Assembly: GCA_002404395.1 (NCBI GenBank)
Contig: DHJP01000165.1
Coordinates: forward strand, 14,894-40,302
DNA length: 25,409 bases
Reading direction: 5' to 3'
Source: Clostridiales bacterium UBA4717
GTDB taxonomy: Bacteria > Bacillota > Clostridia > Oscillospirales > CAG-272
Shown: positions 7,759 through 15,258 of the stretch, piece by piece
Numbering within the stretch: position 1 is the first letter of the stretch
Layout: every line of letters begins with the position of its first letter
The notes under the pieces: model-generated
The model's input: only the letters and a program-made list of their open reading frames with translations
Databases searched by the model: none
Told to the model about the DNA's origin: nothing
Translations under genes and position numbers: made by a program

Positions 7759-8679
7759 ATGAAACAAACCACCAAAGCACTGCTTGCCGTATTCTGCGGC
7801 AATACAATATTCGGATTCAGCTTTCTTGCAAGTCGGATAATACTTGAAAAATACTCGGTTTTCACACTTTTGTCCGCGCGCTTTATTCTGGCATTTGCAG
7901 TGATGAATCTGCTGATATTATTAAAAGTATTTACGGTAAACTTTAAAAACAAAAATATTTTCCCTCTGATCCTGCTCGGCGCCTGTCAGCCGGTAATTTA
8001 CTTTATCTGTGAAAGTTACGGGATCAAGCTCACAAACTCGTCGTTTTCGGGCACACTTATAGCCATGGTGCCCATATTCGCATTCTTTTTTGCCGCAGCA
8101 ATGCTTGGTGAAAAGCTGTCGGTCAAAGCGTTGCTTTGGGGCATATGCTCGGTTGCCGGAGTCATTATTATTTCGCTCGGCGGCAGCGCAAACGGTGAAG
8201 TAACTCTGCCGGGTATTCTATTGCTAGTCGGCGCAGTGATCACGGGAGCATTGTTCAACGTGCTCAGCCGAAAAGCTTCCGCGCGATTTTCGCCTTTCGA
8301 GCGTACATACGTTATGTTCGCGCTTTCGGCAGTGGTGTTCACCGCTCTTTCGCTTACAGAGACCAAGGGAAAAACCTTTTCGGCTATCGCCGCAATGCTA
8401 GGAGACCGCGCCTCGCTCCCTGCCCTGCTTTTCCTTTCGGTCTGCTCTTCGGTCATTGCATTTATGCTTTTAAATTATGCTACCACGTATATTACAGTTC
8501 GTCAGACTTCGATCTTTTCCTGTCTGACCACTGTGATTTCGATTATTGCCGGGATCGTATTTCTGCACGAGCCTTTCGGCGGACTGCGTCAGATTATCGG
8601 ATCTGCACTTATAATCATCGGTGTATATATGGTCAGCATAGGCACTGCGCAAGGCACGCAAGACAGCAAAAAGGCATGA
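7759..8679 (+). CDS. EamA/DMT-superfamily transporter
   Basis: A 306-residue membrane protein with about ten hydrophobic segments arranged as two EamA repeats. Typical features are N-terminal GNTIFGFSFLASRI, GTLIAMVPIFAFFFAAAMLGEKL closing the first repeat, and IIAGIVFLHEPFG closing the second. EamA proteins (RhaT/YdcZ-type drug/metabolite family) move small metabolites or amino acids across the inner membrane, and the substrate cannot be inferred. I chose the ATG at 7759 rather than 7693: the family begins close to it, the upstream one has no ribosome site, and the predicted promoter -10 lies after it. The ribosome site at 7759 is weak. It is a single gene ending in a hairpin region shared with the convergent rhaD. 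Confidence 0.9.
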   Translation: MKQTTKALLAVFCGNTIFGFSFLASRIILEKYSVFTLLSARFILAFAVMNLLILLKVFTVNFKNKNIFPLILLGACQPVIYFICESYGIKLTNSSFSGTLIAMVPIFAFFFAAAMLGEKLSVKALLWGICSVAGVIIISLGGSANGEVTLPGILLLVGAVITGALFNVLSRKASARFSPFERTYVMFALSAVVFTALSLTETKGKTFSAIAAMLGDRASLPALLFLSVCSSVIAFMLLNYATTYITVRQTSIFSCLTTVISIIAGIVFLHEPFGGLRQIIGSALIIIGVYMVSIGTAQGTQDSKKA

Positions 8680-8761
8680 TCATCGTGCAAAAAGTTTTGA
8701 AAAAGCCGCACTGTTAATATATCTGAAATGCTGCGAATATTCGCAAGCAAACACTATGAAA

Positions 8762-8802
8762 AGCGGGTGTAAAAAGCTCAAGATGAGTTTTTTACACCCG
8801 CT
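8762..8802. terminator. Hairpin 1 between convergent EamA and rhaD genes
   Basis: A long inverted repeat: AGCGGGTGTAAAAA (8762-8775) pairs with 8788-8802, and CTCA/TGAG pair near a 3-base loop. Because the stem carries the A/T run, it could act on either strand. It is the first structure downstream of the EamA stop, so I take it as the transporter's terminator. Confidence 0.65.
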
Positions 8803-8926
8803 CTAAATATTTATCCGAACGTAAAAACGCCGACGTTTTACCGTTCAAAAAAGCGAAAAATAATAACACAAAATCAAAGACGATCAAAGAGTTTTTCAAA
8901 ACTTTCGGGATCTTGACCGGCAGTTT

Positions 8927-8962
8927 GAGTGACTGTAAAAAGCATCGTTTTTTACACTCGCT
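8927..8962. terminator. Hairpin 2, related to hairpin 1, downstream of rhaD
   Basis: The left arm 8927-8941 pairs with 8948-8962 through TGTAAAAA/TTTTTACA, then a mismatch and a further five pairs. The right arm differs from the right arm of hairpin 1 at a single base (TTTTTTACACTCGCT against TTTTTTACACCCGCT). It sits about 60 bases past the rhaD stop and would serve as its terminator. Confidence 0.6.
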
Positions 8963-9025
8963 TTAATTTATGCTCACGCTTTTCTGTACATAAGTATTTT
9001 TGAATTATCAAAGGGCCACGGACAT

Positions 9026-9868
9026 TCAATTGTTTTTGTCATATAAGAATTCTTCCGAAAAATTCAAATTGAAATCTTTTTCAATTCTTCTAAAGTTTTC
9101 CGGAGTAATTGTGTGAAGCTTTTTGCCTCCGGTGATCTGCATGACGTTTACAAGCATTTCAGCCGCCTTTTCAATAGTATGCATGACTCCGAAAGCCATA
9201 TCGGCAGTTTCGCCCGAACATACCAAGCCGTGATGCGGCCAGACCACCGCATCATATTTTTCCATAAGCTTGCCGGTGGCAATACCGATTTCGGCACAGC
9301 ACGGAACCATCCAATCCATCACACCGACTCCGTTCGGAAATACGATCGAGCACTCGGTCATCATTTCCCACAGTTCACGCGTAAATACCTCGGATTTCAG
9401 CGGAAGTATATATGTAAGCACATTGATATATTTCGGGTGAGAGTGATACACCACGCGATATCTTCCGTCGGTTGCCTTAGATTTGATGCTGTGCGTCAGC
9501 AGATGCGCAGACACCTCGCTAGTCGGTCTGCCGCCGTTGACAAGTCCCCAGACGACCTTATATTTGTCCCCTGTCTCGTTGACCGTCAGGACGCACAGCG
9601 AGTCCTCGGGTTGATCCTTGATATTTTGAAAGTACTTGCCGCTTCCGGTAAAAATAAAGTATTTTCCGAAAAATTCCGGAACCATTACATCTTTACCGAT
9701 ATCTTTCCACTCGCCGTCATAATTAAAGTTTTCCTTGATCTCTTCTGCTTCTGAATCGGTCAGTCGGTATGACATATTTCCGCCGTTGATCTCATGCCAT
9801 CCCATCTGCCACCCCATATCGGCAGTCTTAATGAACGATCTCATCGCTCTGCAATCCAAAATGTTCAT
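9026..9868 (-). CDS. rhaD: Rhamnulose-1-phosphate aldolase
   Basis: A 280-residue class II aldolase that splits L-rhamnulose 1-phosphate into DHAP and L-lactaldehyde. It follows E. coli RhaD (274 residues) along its whole length: GWHEINGGNMSYRL, FIFTGSGKYFQN, VVWGLVNGGRPTSE, FTRELWE, TECSIVFPNGVG and WMVP. The expected zinc ligands are H142, H144 and H213, with catalytic E118. The start at 9868 has AAAGGA nine bases upstream; two earlier in-frame ATGs lack a comparable site. No rhaA, rhaB, regulator or rhamnose transporter is adjacent, so it stands alone with its own promoter and terminator. It may also act on fuculose-1-phosphate-like substrates. Confidence 0.93.
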   Translation of the reverse strand: MNILDCRAMRSFIKTADMGWQMGWHEINGGNMSYRLTDSEAEEIKENFNYDGEWKDIGKDVMVPEFFGKYFIFTGSGKYFQNIKDQPEDSLCVLTVNETGDKYKVVWGLVNGGRPTSEVSAHLLTHSIKSKATDGRYRVVYHSHPKYINVLTYILPLKSEVFTRELWEMMTECSIVFPNGVGVMDWMVPCCAEIGIATGKLMEKYDAVVWPHHGLVCSGETADMAFGVMHTIEKAAEMLVNVMQITGGKKLHTITPENFRRIEKDFNLNFSEEFLYDKNN

Positions 9869-9919
9869 TTTGTTCATTCCTTTCATTTGTTCAATCCGCA
9901 TTGTGTGTCCGCCGAAATT

Positions 9920-9948
9920 ATTATATATTAAAGGAAATATTCTGTCAA
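9920..9948 (-). promoter_or_regulatory. Perfect consensus sigma-A promoter for rhaD
   Basis: On the minus strand, TTGACA (9943-9948), a 17-bp spacer and TATAAT (9920-9925): full consensus in both boxes with ideal spacing. The start is near 9913, leaving about 45 leader bases. I saw no clear cre-like or AraC-type operator beside it. Confidence 0.88.
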
Positions 9949-10091
9949 TACATTTTTGTAATTATTAGCCGCGTTTTTGCAGTGCAAGAATATTCATGAT
10001 ACAAGCCTTGAGATCGTGCTGCGCCCTGAAGCAGTTTTTTGCAACATAGGCAGCCCATAGTCTTTTTGACTCAGCCGCCAATCAAACTGAT

Positions 10092-10133
10092 AAAAAATCG
10101 CCGCAAGCGTCAACTGACGCCTGCGGCGATTTT
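10092..10133 (-). terminator. Strong terminator ending the large ABC/glycan operon
   Basis: On the minus strand, a GC-rich stem (AAAATCGCCGCA, one mismatch region, GCGTC against GACGC) with a 4-base loop is followed by TTTTTTA. It lies about 20 bases beyond the stop of the last permease gene. The stretch between it and the rhaD promoter (about 9950-10090) holds nothing I recognise. Confidence 0.93.
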
Positions 10134-10150
10134 GTCAGATCAACAATAAA

Positions 10151-11200
10151 TTAACCAACGATACCTGAACGTTCAATACCCTGAATAAGGTATCTCTGGC
10201 AGAACAGATAGACGACCACGAGCGGTGCAATTACAAGCAAACCGCAGGTGTTTCTTATTGCCGATTCATACAGCGCCTGCCCCGCATAGTTTGTGTCGAG
10301 TGTACGCGGCACTTTAATAATGTTCGGCATAAGCGTAACTCCCGTTCCGGTAAAGAATACGCGGGTGTAGAAGTTATCGGTCCACTGCCATGAAAAGGCA
10401 AACAGGAATATTGTGATCATCATCGGGATCGAAAGCGGAATGATTATTTGAACGAAAGTTCTGAAAACGCCGCTTCCGTCGATATATGCCGACTCTTCAA
10501 GTTCATCCGGAACACCGCGGAAGAACTGTCTCATCATAAATATGTAAAGACCGTTCTTGAATGCCAGACCGCCGAGCGAAAGCAGTGCAAGCGGCCAATA
10601 GGTGTTCTGAAGATTTATCGAAGTAAAGTCTAACAGTTTGAATCCCTTTATCACTCCGCCGCCGAGGAAGTTGAGTATTCCAAGTACATCAAAGAAGCGG
10701 AAGTGCATAAACATTGAAAGCTGAAGCGTCTTGTGCGGCACTATCATGGTAAACACGACAAGTGCAAACAAGAGCTTTGAGCCTTTGAATTTGAATTTTG
10801 AAAGTCCGTATCCGATAAGACAGCACACGAAGGTCTGCGTGACACCGCAAAGCACCGAAAGCACCGTCGTATTGAATAATGCTTCAAAATACTTATTCTC
10901 TTCAATTATCAAGCGGTAAGTATCGAGCGTGGGATACCTCGGTATCAGCTTGACCGTAGTATCGACAAAGTCCGATTTGCTCATGAATGAGCCGGCGATC
11001 TTTGCAAAAAACGGATAAAGTATAACGTATGCTATACCTATGAGCAATACGAATCTGAAAACTGCCCATACTACATTTTTTACAAAGTACATCGAAAGAT
11101 ACTTTGCTTTAAGACGCTGAAGAAGGGGAGTTCTTTCAAAGTCTACTCTGATCTTGTTTTTGGTTTCTCTTTTAACCTTTGGTGCCTGTTGAGCATTCAT
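10151..11200 (-). CDS. ABC sugar transporter permease (MalG/UgpE/YtcP type), second pair
   Basis: A 349-residue binding-protein-dependent permease with a roughly 40-residue charged N-terminal tail, then six membrane segments. The cytoplasmic EAA loop is EESAYIDGSGVFRTFVQII, the contact site for an ABC ATPase. Other family features are GYGLSKFKFKG after TM2 and the membrane-proximal NTTVLSVL. It is the last gene of the long operon; GGGAGG lies eight bases before the ATG, 15 bases after the upstream permease stop. It should form a heterodimer with the preceding gene product. The imported solute is probably an oligosaccharide or modified sugar, with no closer assignment possible. Confidence 0.9.
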   Translation of the reverse strand: MNAQQAPKVKRETKNKIRVDFERTPLLQRLKAKYLSMYFVKNVVWAVFRFVLLIGIAYVILYPFFAKIAGSFMSKSDFVDTTVKLIPRYPTLDTYRLIIEENKYFEALFNTTVLSVLCGVTQTFVCCLIGYGLSKFKFKGSKLLFALVVFTMIVPHKTLQLSMFMHFRFFDVLGILNFLGGGVIKGFKLLDFTSINLQNTYWPLALLSLGGLAFKNGLYIFMMRQFFRGVPDELEESAYIDGSGVFRTFVQIIIPLSIPMMITIFLFAFSWQWTDNFYTRVFFTGTGVTLMPNIIKVPRTLDTNYAGQALYESAIRNTCGLLVIAPLVVVYLFCQRYLIQGIERSGIVG

Positions 11201-11215
11201 CTGATAATCCCTCCC

Positions 11216-12196
11216 TTAATCGCGTTTCTGATAGAAGACAAACGCACTGAGTATACCCGATACTGCGGCAATTATCAGTATTACTACCAAGAAGTAGATC
11301 CAGGACATTGCGCTCGAAAGCACGTCGTCTCTTGAATATACGCTTGTAATATATTTCATTACCGAGTTGGATTCCGAAGTAAACGAGTCAATGACCGTGT
11401 ACACGGTATTAACAAGTATCATCGGGCTTATCATCGGGAGCGTGATCTTCCAAAAGGTTTCCCATGAGGTTGCTCCGTCGATCTCGCAGGATTCGTAGAT
11501 CGCAGGCGAGATGGACTGAAGTCCGGCAAGGAATATAAGCATCTGAACACCGGAGCGGTTAATAATGTTATAAATGTTATTTATAAGGTTTATAACATAA
11601 TCCACAAGATCGCTTCCGACCTTCATGCTTTCAAACAAATGTTCAAAATCGACTGCGGATATAATCTGTGTAACTCCGCCGGTTGAAGCGCCGGTCTCGA
11701 TCTGACTTCCGCTGTCCATGTAGCTCATGAACGCGTTGCTCTGATCGATGCTGTCTATAATACCGGTAGAAAGAATGACCGGTATGAAGAAGATCGCACG
11801 GAACGCTGCGCGTCCGACCATCTTCTGATTAAGCAAAACAGCCATAAACAGCGAGAAGATTACGATTGCGGGAATATCAAATATCAACTGCCTTACACCA
11901 GAGGTAAGTGTCTGCACGAACAGCGGATCCTCTACAAAGGCACTGCGGTAGTTTTCAAATCCGCAGAATTCAAGGTAGAAGCTTCCTCCGGGTATGATCC
12001 TGATCTTGTTAAAGCTGTACGTTATCGAGTCAATAATGATCGGCAGATAGATAACGATGAAACTGATAATAAACGGCAAAACAAATATGTAGCCGGCACG
12101 AGCTTTTCGTTTGTCAAGAGATGCACCGCCGCGTTTCTTTTTAGCCGCGTTTTTCTTATGATATATCTCATCATAAAGATTTGCTTGCTTATCCAA
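11216..12196 (-). CDS. ABC sugar transporter permease (LplB/UgpA type) with enlarged loop, second pair
   Basis: A 326-residue permease with the EAA loop YESCEIDGATSWETFWKITL near the centre of its C-terminal half and about six membrane segments (for example YIFVLPFIISFIVIYLPI). Between TM3 and TM4 there is an extra segment of about 60 residues, from roughly SIDQSNAFMSYMDSG to the INNIYNIINRSG stretch, longer than in ordinary LplB/UgpA proteins and likely extracellular. The start is a TTG at 12196, with AAAGGGG about six bases upstream, directly after the DUF5696 stop. It forms the inner-membrane pore with the next gene product. No binding protein lies between these two permeases and DUF5696. 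Confidence 0.9.
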   Translation of the reverse strand: MDKQANLYDEIYHKKNAAKKKRGGASLDKRKARAGYIFVLPFIISFIVIYLPIIIDSITYSFNKIRIIPGGSFYLEFCGFENYRSAFVEDPLFVQTLTSGVRQLIFDIPAIVIFSLFMAVLLNQKMVGRAAFRAIFFIPVILSTGIIDSIDQSNAFMSYMDSGSQIETGASTGGVTQIISAVDFEHLFESMKVGSDLVDYVINLINNIYNIINRSGVQMLIFLAGLQSISPAIYESCEIDGATSWETFWKITLPMISPMILVNTVYTVIDSFTSESNSVMKYITSVYSRDDVLSSAMSWIYFLVVILIIAAVSGILSAFVFYQKRD

Positions 12197-12212
12197 CTAA
12201 TACACCCCTTTC

Positions 12213-15200
12213 TTACTTGAGCTTAACGAAGCCGAGCGAATCAACCTTATAGGTCTCGCCGTCTACGACTGTCGTAACGTCAAAGTTATTGTAATTAAGA
12301 ATAAACTTCACACCGTTGCTATATGTAACAACAACGATCTTTCCCTTTGACGTTGTATACTTTGTTGTCTTGTACTCATCGCCGTTTTCTTCAACATCGG
12401 TGTTTTCGTCAACGGTCCTGAGCGAAGCAATGTAGGTTTCGCGATCAAGCGTCACCGTCTCGGGGTTCTGCCCGTTACGTCTTGCCTGAAGTTTAAGCTT
12501 CTTGAGGGCCTTCTGATAGCTGATCTCATACGATTCCTCAAGTGCCGCTTCAGCTTCTTCGGCGGCAAGTCTGTCTGCCTCCGCTTCCTCTTCGGTCGGA
12601 ACGCGCTCACCGAGAATAAACTCGTGATCTTCGATCGTTACCGTCTGAAGCTCTGAAAGCGCTTCGTTAAGCTTCTGATAAGTATCGGTAAGGTCGTCAA
12701 ACCAAATGTCAAAGCCGACCGAATAGTACTTGTTAAGCTCTTCGGATTCTTTAAGCAGTTTCGTGTTACGGTATGAAAGGGTGAAGTAAACAGACGCGCC
12801 GTTTTCGATCGACTTAAGCACCTGATACTTGATGTCTCCCGCCATATTCACCGCAGTACCCGTAAAGTTCTTATATCCATGAAGTACCATTCCCATGAAC
12901 GGAACGGAAACGCTCGTTTGAATATAATTACTTGAGTCAAGCGGAACATTGAGGAAATTGTCTGCATATTCAAGCGAGTAGGCATTTCCTGCATCACTCA
13001 GAACATTAGTGTAGTCATTCTTGATCTCAGCAAGTACATCCTTGACGGCTGTCTTACTGTCCTCACGGTTGCTCGGGTTCTTTTTGCTGAAATCCGAGTT
13101 AAGATCGCTTCCGAGTGTTGCAACCGAGATTGAGATCGGGTTGAACTTACTGAAGTTCTTAGAGAATCCGTCGTAAAGATATCCGAAAGAGTTCGGAGAG
13201 ATCGCAAGTGTGTCGGTCTTGACGTAGCTTTGCATGGTCGACTCATATACACGCTTCGACGAGTAACGGTCATCCATTGTCTTGACCAGATTTTTGTTGC
13301 TGATACCGTCAAAATATGCAGCCTTTTTGAAGTAAGTGAAATCAAAGTCGGGGAATACGAGTATGCCGTTGTCGGCAGCGTATGCAAGGAAATCCTTGAA
13401 ACCGTTGTTTCCGCCGACCGCCTTCACGAACTCGACCTTGTACGGAACGGTCGAAACCATACCGCCGTTGGTAAATCCGCTGAGCTTATAGTTTATATTC
13501 TTGATCCCTTTTTCATTCAGCTGCTCGCTCATCGTCTTGAGGTCGTCAAACGTAGTAAGTGCGGTTTTCACATTTACCGGGATCGAAGCTATACGCTTTG
13601 TGGTATCAATTGCTCCGAATGATTCGATAAACAGCGGAATATCGTCATTGATCTCATCACCCTTAAGCTTTTCGATAATACCTGTGGATTCAAGATAATC
13701 ACGATATGCATGAGCCATTCCTACATAGCTTGCGGTATAGTGATTATCAAGCGCCTTTTCTTCGGCAACCGTGTCATCGTTCAGCATTACATACTTAATA
13801 CGATAGCTGTCGGTGTATTTACGATCTGAAACGACAGTGTAAACACCGCCGCCGGATACCGTGTCCGCAAGACTGTATGAGTCTTTGGGACGCGGAGCAA
13901 ACGAAGTAAACGCCGTAAAGTACTGATGAAGTGCGCCACCGTTTTCAGCGGTTATCGTTGCAAGCGAGTCGCCCTCGTTGATTATCGCTAAGAAGCCGAC
14001 CTTGGTATCGGTCTCTTCGGTGTAAACTTTGTCAACCATCTGCTTTTCAAGTGTGGTAAGACCGGTCTCTTCATCGGTAACTTCAACATCGTCAAGCTCG
14101 CTGACAACCGTTTCGGTAACCTCAACGTTGTTATGAACAAGTCCGTATACCGGAAGATGCATGATTTCCTGATGAGCGCCGCTCACTTTCTGATATGCAT
14201 AATCCTGACCGTATATGGTGTTCGTAAGCGTGATCGATTCGCCCTTGAATTCGGACGGGTAAATTACCGCACCGCTGCCGTCGGGAATAAAGATCTCGCC
14301 GTTATCATCCGTAGCACCTGCGCCGAAATACGGAAGTATGCTGATGTTTCAAAGCGAGTAAACCGTTTCGTCAAAACGAATACCGTTTGCCGGAAGTCTT
14401 ACATCAAGATTTCCGTCGTCGTCGATCGAATACTCAAGCGCCATTCTGAAAAGCGGAGGAGACTTTTCGGTTCCCTCAAACTTTGTCATTTCATGGTCTT
14501 CATCAAGCATTTCAAATGTATACGAAGGATCGTATTCTTTGATATATCCCTCGAACATATCAATTTCTTTTTCCGTTGCTTTAGGGTCGAAAACGTAGAC
14601 CGCAAGGGTATCGGTGATCGGCCAGGAGTTTCTCATTTCTCTCAGCTGACGGTCAGAAAGCGAATCATCAAAAGGATCCTTGAGGCTGTAGTAGACCGAG
14701 AACTGCTTGAGTATCCTTTCGTCGGTTATGTTACCGATGATAAGCTCCTCATAGCGGGAACGTTCGATAAGTCGCGGAACGAGTCGTCTTGTGACCTGCT
14801 CACCGATAATATACTCGACGCGCACACCTGATTTGGTCTTTTTTACGGTGATCTGGTCTCTTAACGACGCGTCAGAATAGCTGTCAAGCTGTTTTTCAGC
14901 ACCGCTCTCTTCATACTTGATTATCAGCTGGCTCATAAGCTGGCTCTTGATATTATCGGAAGCCTTCGATGAACCGACATCATACGGGTTTGAGAAAAGC
15001 GTCTGTCCCGAAGCCATATCAACAAACGCGATCTCTCCGGAAACGCGGTCAACGTACAGTTGACTGCCGTTCTTTTCGATCATAAGCTCCATCGTTGCCA
15101 GCTTCTCGGCATCGGATGAAAACGTCGTTTTAAGATAGTCAACACGTTCATCATCCGCAGCCGTCGCTGTCAGCGTTGAAAGCATCAGCAGAACCATCAG

Positions 15201-15239
15201 CACGGACAGAAATGCGATGACTTTATTTTTGGTAAACAT
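12213..15239 (-). pseudogene. Secreted DUF5696 protein gene interrupted by an in-frame TGA
   Basis: One frame of 1009 codons, interrupted only by TGA at codon 297 (14349-14351). Before it: a signal peptide (residues 1-27, cleavage near ATA-A) and a beta-rich region of about 270 residues. Directly after it the frame continues into the family signature YFGAG (304-308) and PDGSG (319-323), then about 680 more residues, including an alternating strand/helix stretch (YKLSGFTNGG, then GILVFPDFDFTYF) that resembles a TIM-barrel glycosidase. The two parts are therefore one protein. The start at 15239 has GGAGG about ten bases upstream, next to the Yip1 gene stop. DUF5696 proteins are uncharacterised; secretion and neighbours suggest surface glycan handling. 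A nonsense mutation, a sequence error or stop read-through are all possible. Confidence 0.85.
14349..14351 (-). other. In-frame TGA codon inside the DUF5696 gene
   Basis: Context on the minus strand is TAC TCG CTT TGA AAC ATC AGC, with codons continuing in frame for more than 700 residues. A single base change would give TCA (Ser), CGA (Arg) or TGG (Trp). No clear SECIS-like hairpin follows it and no strong ribosome site restarts translation soon after. Confidence 0.9.
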
Positions 15240-15258
15240 TATTCATTTCCCTCCTTGC

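Larger units (their letters stand above)
8680..9025. other. Intergenic region with three hairpins, no gene
   Basis: 346 bases between convergent genes. Besides the two related hairpins at 8762-8802 and 8927-8962, a shorter quasi-palindrome (GAACGTAAAAACG against ACGTTTTACCGTTC) lies at 8817-8844. I see no plausible coding sequence or RNA gene. Confidence 0.6.

Noticed and set aside
14349..14351. Selenocysteine insertion at the in-frame TGA
   Set aside because: No convincing hairpin follows at SECIS distance, and nothing about the site suggests a redox centre.
12213..15239. Genome-wide TGA reassignment to Trp or Gly
   Set aside because: Several intact genes end properly at TGA (SPFH, Rieske oxidoreductase, EamA, first-pair permease) and Trp is TGG throughout.
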